From Eutypa lata (taxonomy: Eukaryota > Ascomycota > Sordariomycetes > Xylariales > Diatrypaceae): a stretch of 64,000 bases of DNA. Under the pieces are notes generated by a model. It was not told the DNA's origin. It saw nothing but the letters and a program-made list of their open reading frames with translations, and ran no database searches. The DNA lies in assembly GCA_022661535.1 (NCBI GenBank), contig JAKULF010000008.1, positions 2,852,001 through 2,916,000 of the forward strand, written 5' to 3'. A program made the position numbers and the translations under genes. Positions 59,164 to 64,000 of this stretch are shown here, one piece after another (the first letter of the stretch is position 1; each line of letters starts with the position of its first letter).

Positions 59164-62100
59164 CTTGGGTTAGGATTGCTCGAATTGATATATCCTATTT
59201 TATCCGTTTGGGTGTGATATCAACGGTTTTCCAAGCCCGGTTGATTGATTATACTGTTATAATATTAATTAATGTTGAAGTCGCCTATCAACACAGTTCG
59301 TCGAAGAAGACAGTAGGATGCAACTAGATGCTATCCTGACGATATTGCCTTTGGTCTGATGAGCTACACCTTTGCTTCGACACGGCCGGAGCAAGCACGA
59401 AACGGAAGCCACAAGTTACCTAATGAAGGTTAATGGGACAGGCGTTCTTAGCTGCTCAGTCGGTCCTTGCGATGAGCTGAAGAGACGACACACACAGACA
59501 CAAGCTGGCGTGGTTAGGTAAGGATCGGAAGGGGAAAGGAAGGAAAGTTGGATCTCTAAACGAGAGACGAAGAATTAGAGGGAAAGTAAAGAAGGACTGG
59601 TCCCAGCGCAGGAGGGTAAAAAAAAAAGAACGGTACCCGGCGGCGATGGGATGCGAGAAAGGTGATGTGCTCCGAGCGAGTTCAAGTACTATGTAGACTT
59701 CATGTACCAACATATGTACGTACACATGTGCTGGAACAATATGACCATCAACTAATAAACAGACTAATAACTATGAAGTACTCCAATTGACTGGGAATGT
59801 GACTTGAAGGTGACCAGCAAGAAAGTCCGGGCGCACTGACGGAAAGAGGCTTGTCAAGTGGGAAATCGTCAAGGGTAGGTAGTGAGTATTGACAAGGGAT
59901 CGATGGGGGAAAGGCGGAAAGGGGTGAAGGGTAGAAGAGTGGGAGGTTGTATGTATGTACCTACTGGGTTGTAGTTGGGAGGGACGCGACAGCTTAGGTA
60001 TGTATGTATGTATGTACTCAGTCACTTACACTGCAACCCAGTTACAATACAGAGTTACATGTATCTAGGGTATGGAACGTATACAAATGCAGTATAGCAG
60101 AGACCATAGTGAATGCACTCTGATATGTATAGGATATCAACTGCAGGTAGTGTAATTAATTGGACTGCACAATACTGCACTACATACAGCTGACTGGTAG
60201 AGGTAAATGCACTATGCATATGTACCTACATAAGTTCAATCAACTTTATCAATATCCAAGGGAATGGGAGCCGATTTGCAGAAGCTAATGAAGGTGTCAA
60301 AAGTACTTAGTACCACGTCAGAATCGCTGCTGCCATCCGATATTATCAACGTTATGTGTCAAACTAGGGGTAGGTTTGATAAGAAACCACCCGACACTCT
60401 TTTAGAATTACGTGCTGAATTAATTCATCTCAAGTATTAGTGACTTCTGGTAGCTTTACAGTGGAGAACTACCCCTCTGAAAAGGGGTCTGTGCTTGCAG
60501 CTGCATGCTGCCCGCCCGGATCACTCCATATCCCCTAATAGCGTCTAGGCCACACTGGGAACCCCTTGTCAGGCCTGTAATCTCAAATTTTCGACAACTC
60601 CACTTTCATTCCAAGCATAGCCAATCGAGATATTATGCAACAATTAGTTTTGCCGGGGACTGGACGAGGAAGGAAAAGGCACCGGTGCTATGTTGCAAGA
60701 TATCGGCTGAGATACTCTATAAAACAAGATCTTTGAGGCTTCCATTGAAGCATTTATCTAAAGCACTTAGCTCTAACCTATAGTTAGTTAGTTCTTTTGG
60801 GGGATTATATTAACTACTATGTAGCTGATTACGCTGTGAATTCGGGGTACATATGTAGTTAGTTATCAGCTGCTGTGCCACAATGATCTAGTAGTCTACT
60901 CATCTCTGTCCGTCCCAGCTCTGAAACAAACCGGCCAAAACACCATCTGCAGAAGGCAAGTGAGTGCCAATGAGAAGCGATGCTGTCTGAACCAACCTGA
61001 TGTTTCTTTACGCTATGTGGCTGTCGCATTAGGTCTTAAAGTAAGACATCTCCTTTGTAGGTTCAATTTACAGCTGGAATTCTCATGTATCATAAATTTT
61101 AGAGCTGTAATAAATAACTCGGTACCTATGTAGATAGATACCAGGTTTTTTGTCTATTTTACAAGCACCTATTCCTACAGGTAGGTACTGGTCCGGGAGT
61201 TTTCGAGTGACTTGCTAATTCCGCGGGGGATCTACGAACGATATTCAACTATTCCTCCTTTTTGTCTTCGTGCATGTCTAGTTCAAGGTGAGAGAAGCCC
61301 TCATTTGCAATTGAGACGAGCTGTAATAGCGCAAGCTTGTTGCTTCTAGTTCAACACGATAATCAGAACAACTGCCTATTTAGTATTTACAGTACGAACC
61401 AACAACAACTACAGAGCATTTAAAAGAATGAACTCGCTGATCACCTTCCCATCGGAAAATTAATAATAAGAGGTTGGAGATACGATTTTAACTAAGCGAT
61501 TTGGCCGTAACGAGGCCCGAGCAACTTTTAACTTACACGAGGTACAACTACATACGTACCTAGGTAGTTCAAAAACTGTTATCTCAACCCGCAGCCCCTC
61601 TACCTATCCCTTACTTTACTATCTCGCGTGCTGCCGACGAACGGTGTTTTCGTCATTCTCTTCCTCACTCACCGTGGTATTTCATTAAAATCTGTATCAA
61701 ATAAACTACCTCGTAAGTTTCTCGTGACGCGCAAGTGGAACATGTCGTAGACGCGGTCTTCTTCTCGATCTTCCTACCAGAGGATCTCTCATATCTATCT
61801 GACCCGCAAAGCGGAGTATGCATGTATGTAACGAATGTATCCGCACTGCTCGTCATCATGCTGCCGTCCGCTTCCCCTCAGTTCTCCTCTGTTATACATA
61901 CATATATGTACGCTCTTGTGCCAACGCGATGGTTCGCGCTATAGGAACTAGGTATATTATCTACTATATAAGTACGTATGTATAACAACTCCACCTTCAT
62001 CAGACCATCGGACGCTAAGGCAAGTTGATTGCCAGGGCCAAAGGGAAACCAAAAAAGAAGGAAGCTTTTATTTATTCATGAACAGCAAATATACTTCGTG

Positions 62101-62236
62101 ATCTTAGTCATTTCAACCAAGACTGCCGAAGGCATTATCATCATGTTGATGATAAGCAAACTTAATGATAATAGGCTCATATAAGAAAGAACTCAGGGTT
62201 GTATTACTGCTTAATCCATCCACAAGATGGTCATAT
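59164..62236. other. 3-kb intergenic region, no gene recognised
   Basis: It includes the DENN promoter and further microsatellite-type TATGTA tracts (for example 60000-60016). A 92-codon plus-strand frame at 60505-60783 and several 60-70-codon frames lack motifs and splice partners. Confidence 0.45.
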
Positions 62237-62488
62237 TCATTTCTTCTTCGACAATGCTATTTCGTACCTATGTAGATCAGGGACGTCGGCTGCGCAACAT
62301 CGCATGAATTCTTCAAGGTTATTTAGCATTGCGGAGTCCTCACGCTCTAGTAAAGGCGTGGCTAACTGAAAGCAATAATAACCTTTCTTAAAGCCACGTG
62401 CCTCACAAAATACCCGTCTCTGGCAGCAATCGGTCACGGCATCACAGGGACCCTTAACACCTAAGTATCCCCTTTTGGCCATATGCAT
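62237..62488 (-). CDS. candidate small cysteine-rich protein, unrecognised
   Basis: A single frame of 83 residues opens with ATG at 62488. It has seven cysteines in a CX5CCX5CX10C pattern followed by a later CC pair (C15, C21, C22, C28, C39, C64, C65). That spacing resembles disulfide-stabilised miniproteins, but no signal peptide is visible at this start, and no upstream exon supplying one was found. The tail is Lys-rich (SKKK). It could be a short secreted protein missing its first exon, or a chance frame. I do not recognise a family. Confidence 0.3.
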   Translation of the reverse strand: MHMAKRGYLGVKGPCDAVTDCCQRRVFCEARGFKKGYYCFQLATPLLEREDSAMLNNLEEFMRCCAADVPDLHRYEIALSKKK

Positions 62489-63316
62489 TTGAAGGCTGCT
62501 GTGAGTAGGTAGTTGAACCTAAATATCTACCTACCAGTGTGACCTTACTTTCATCTAATACCTTAGCTATTTTGGAGGTGTTTGTTTCAGATTCTCGACC
62601 AACCAACATTGTCTACCAAGTGTGTTGTGAATACTACGTAGGCCAAAAGATGCGGCCATCCGGGAGCAATCACATTGTCGATCATCCCTTAGCAATAGAT
62701 TCGTCCTCAACTCCGGTAGTTTGTTTGGATTTTCATCACATCTCAAAAACAGAAACGGACCGAGAGTATATATGTTTATTATGTTATAGTGATGTGTCCG
62801 TCACTGCAATTGTGTTTCCTGGTTTGCACCCTCGTTTATATGTAAATGACGAGTAACCAAGAAAAGCCGGAACCTGGTAACAACCCATGATAGGTTCGGG
62901 GATGTCCTTGTTCTGTAGGTACTTACTTATCTATCAGATGTTAGTTTTCCTGTATCCGCGAAGTACTACGAATATGTAGTGTATCATTAAGTGCTTGCAG
63001 TTTACATATCTTTATTTTCACTACGGAATAACCAACTTCTTCGCACGTTCAATGAAAGTTATGTGTAGTATGTACATACATAATGGCAATGATGATGATG
63101 AGACTGTCCAGCCAGGTTTCCTATGTATGTACATACATACGTAAGTACATTGACAACTGACCCCCACTCCGTAACCTTGCCCAATTATTAAGAATCTTTT
63201 CTCCAACTTCTTTGCTTCTTCGCAAATTCATAACGCCACAAACACATTCCATCAGTCTCGTCCACGTTTTTCGTCTTTATTAGATCGTCATATCAATACC
63301 TAAATTACCTATGTAC
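62489..63316. other. intergenic with TACATA microsatellites
   Basis: No supported gene is seen. TACATACATA-type tracts lie at about 63070-63082 and 63123-63147. Confidence 0.45.
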
Positions 63317-63912
63317 CTACATTATATACATATACACACGAAATAATCTTCTCAATTGCTCTTTCCATTTGCTGACCATCCGGCCAATCAATTGTTCGGG
63401 CCTTGCTTCAAACAAGGGTCTCATAAACAGCAAGGGTATCCCTGTAGACAGCTTCCCCTGACTTAACCCATTTGAGATTTCTGCTCTCTCAAAATGTCTT
63501 AGCTTACTCGGCTTAAGCCTCTTTCTGTCCTCCACTAAAACACGAACCAGTGAATAAAGTGAATCGGCAAGCGATGAGACTGCCGCTTGAGTGCGACCTA
63601 GAATTATGTAATAGAATGTGAAGAAAGATGATATGAAACATAAATTAAGTTGACTACATAAATAGTATTTACATAACTACATCCATAAAGGTTGATGACA
63701 TCCAGTATCAGACATAGGTTACCTAACCCATCCAGCTAATAAGCTATAGGTATCATCCCGGTGATTAGTTCGAGAAGTGCTTGCTTACCTATGTTTCGGC
63801 CTAGGCTCCTGCGACGGCTTCGGGTTTCCGAAGTGAAGCGCACAAGACCGATAAGTTTCGTCGGATAAGCTCCAAGGAGTGGCTTTAAGTGGGGGGTTAG
63901 GACAGCCATCAT
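63317..63912 (-). CDS. hypothetical two-exon protein at the window edge, possibly partial
   Basis: Exons 63912-63789 and 63597-63317 join across a GTAAGC...CTAG intron into 134 residues if translation begins at the ATG at 63912 (MMAVLTPHLKPLLGAYP). The open frame extends upstream to 63968, where an AG could be an acceptor from an exon beyond the window, so the true start may be outside. The splice junction restores a continuous basic, helical-looking sequence (SLADSLYSLVRVLVEDRKRL), with several PLL/PLF-type hydrophobic blocks and Arg/Lys-rich segments. I cannot name a family. The 191-bp intron is long for this genome, and the 3' end could continue into further exons. Confidence 0.4.
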
Positions 63913-64000
63913 ACTGCAGTTAACTATTTGAAGTTGTTCGAACTTCGAGAAGGCAAGCTGCTCCGGCACTTCATGTCACATAGCCTCGTGGTGCGGGGAT

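Noticed and set aside
60505..60783. 92-codon plus-strand frame in the 59-62 kb gap
   Set aside because: No motifs and no supporting exon structure.

Overview
The window looks like nuclear DNA from a filamentous ascomycete (Pezizomycotina), probably a Sordariomycete. The evidence is short introns (about 48-200 bp, mostly GTAAGT-type donors with CTAAC/CTGAC branch points), a Zn(II)2Cys6 regulator, a CAP20/MPL1-type perilipin, a SnaD-like spindle-pole protein and AT-rich intergenic DNA with no operons. Most genes below were rebuilt by joining exons across introns whose boundaries restore both the reading frame and family motifs. No tRNA, rRNA, CRISPR array or virus was recognised.

Left arm, 0.1-12.4 kb. 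Six genes look like tailoring, regulatory and membrane functions of a secondary-metabolite locus without a visible backbone enzyme: a CmcJ/AsaB-like Fe(II) oxygenase, a ten-exon amidase, a dual zinc-finger regulator (C2HC plus Zn2Cys6), a short-chain dehydrogenase, a small DUF6640-like membrane protein and a membrane-anchored FAD monooxygenase. A 651-bp element with perfect 26-bp terminal inverted repeats sits between the last two. The upstream regions of the dehydrogenase and the monooxygenase carry GGCC/CGG inverted repeats that could be operators for the regulator.

Middle, 14.7-38.4 kb. These are mainly conserved genes: SnaD-like coiled-coil protein, an intronless metal-dependent amidohydrolase followed by a Dal5-type MFS transporter (possibly a hydrolysis and uptake pair), a stand-alone RNase H, a perilipin and a ThrE/Prm10-type transporter. 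A gene-poor stretch of about 6.9 kb separates the last two.

Right arm, 42.2-64 kb. It holds a 12-exon protein kinase with an RGG/poly-Asp tail, an HpcH/HpaI aldolase, a secreted S10 serine carboxypeptidase-like protein with an unusual nucleophile motif, a secreted T1-type ribonuclease, a DENN-domain protein, and two poorly understood small gene candidates at the right edge. The most striking observations are the hidden first exon that makes the regulator a dual zinc-finger protein, the backbone-less cluster with its TIR element, and the altered carboxypeptidase motif.
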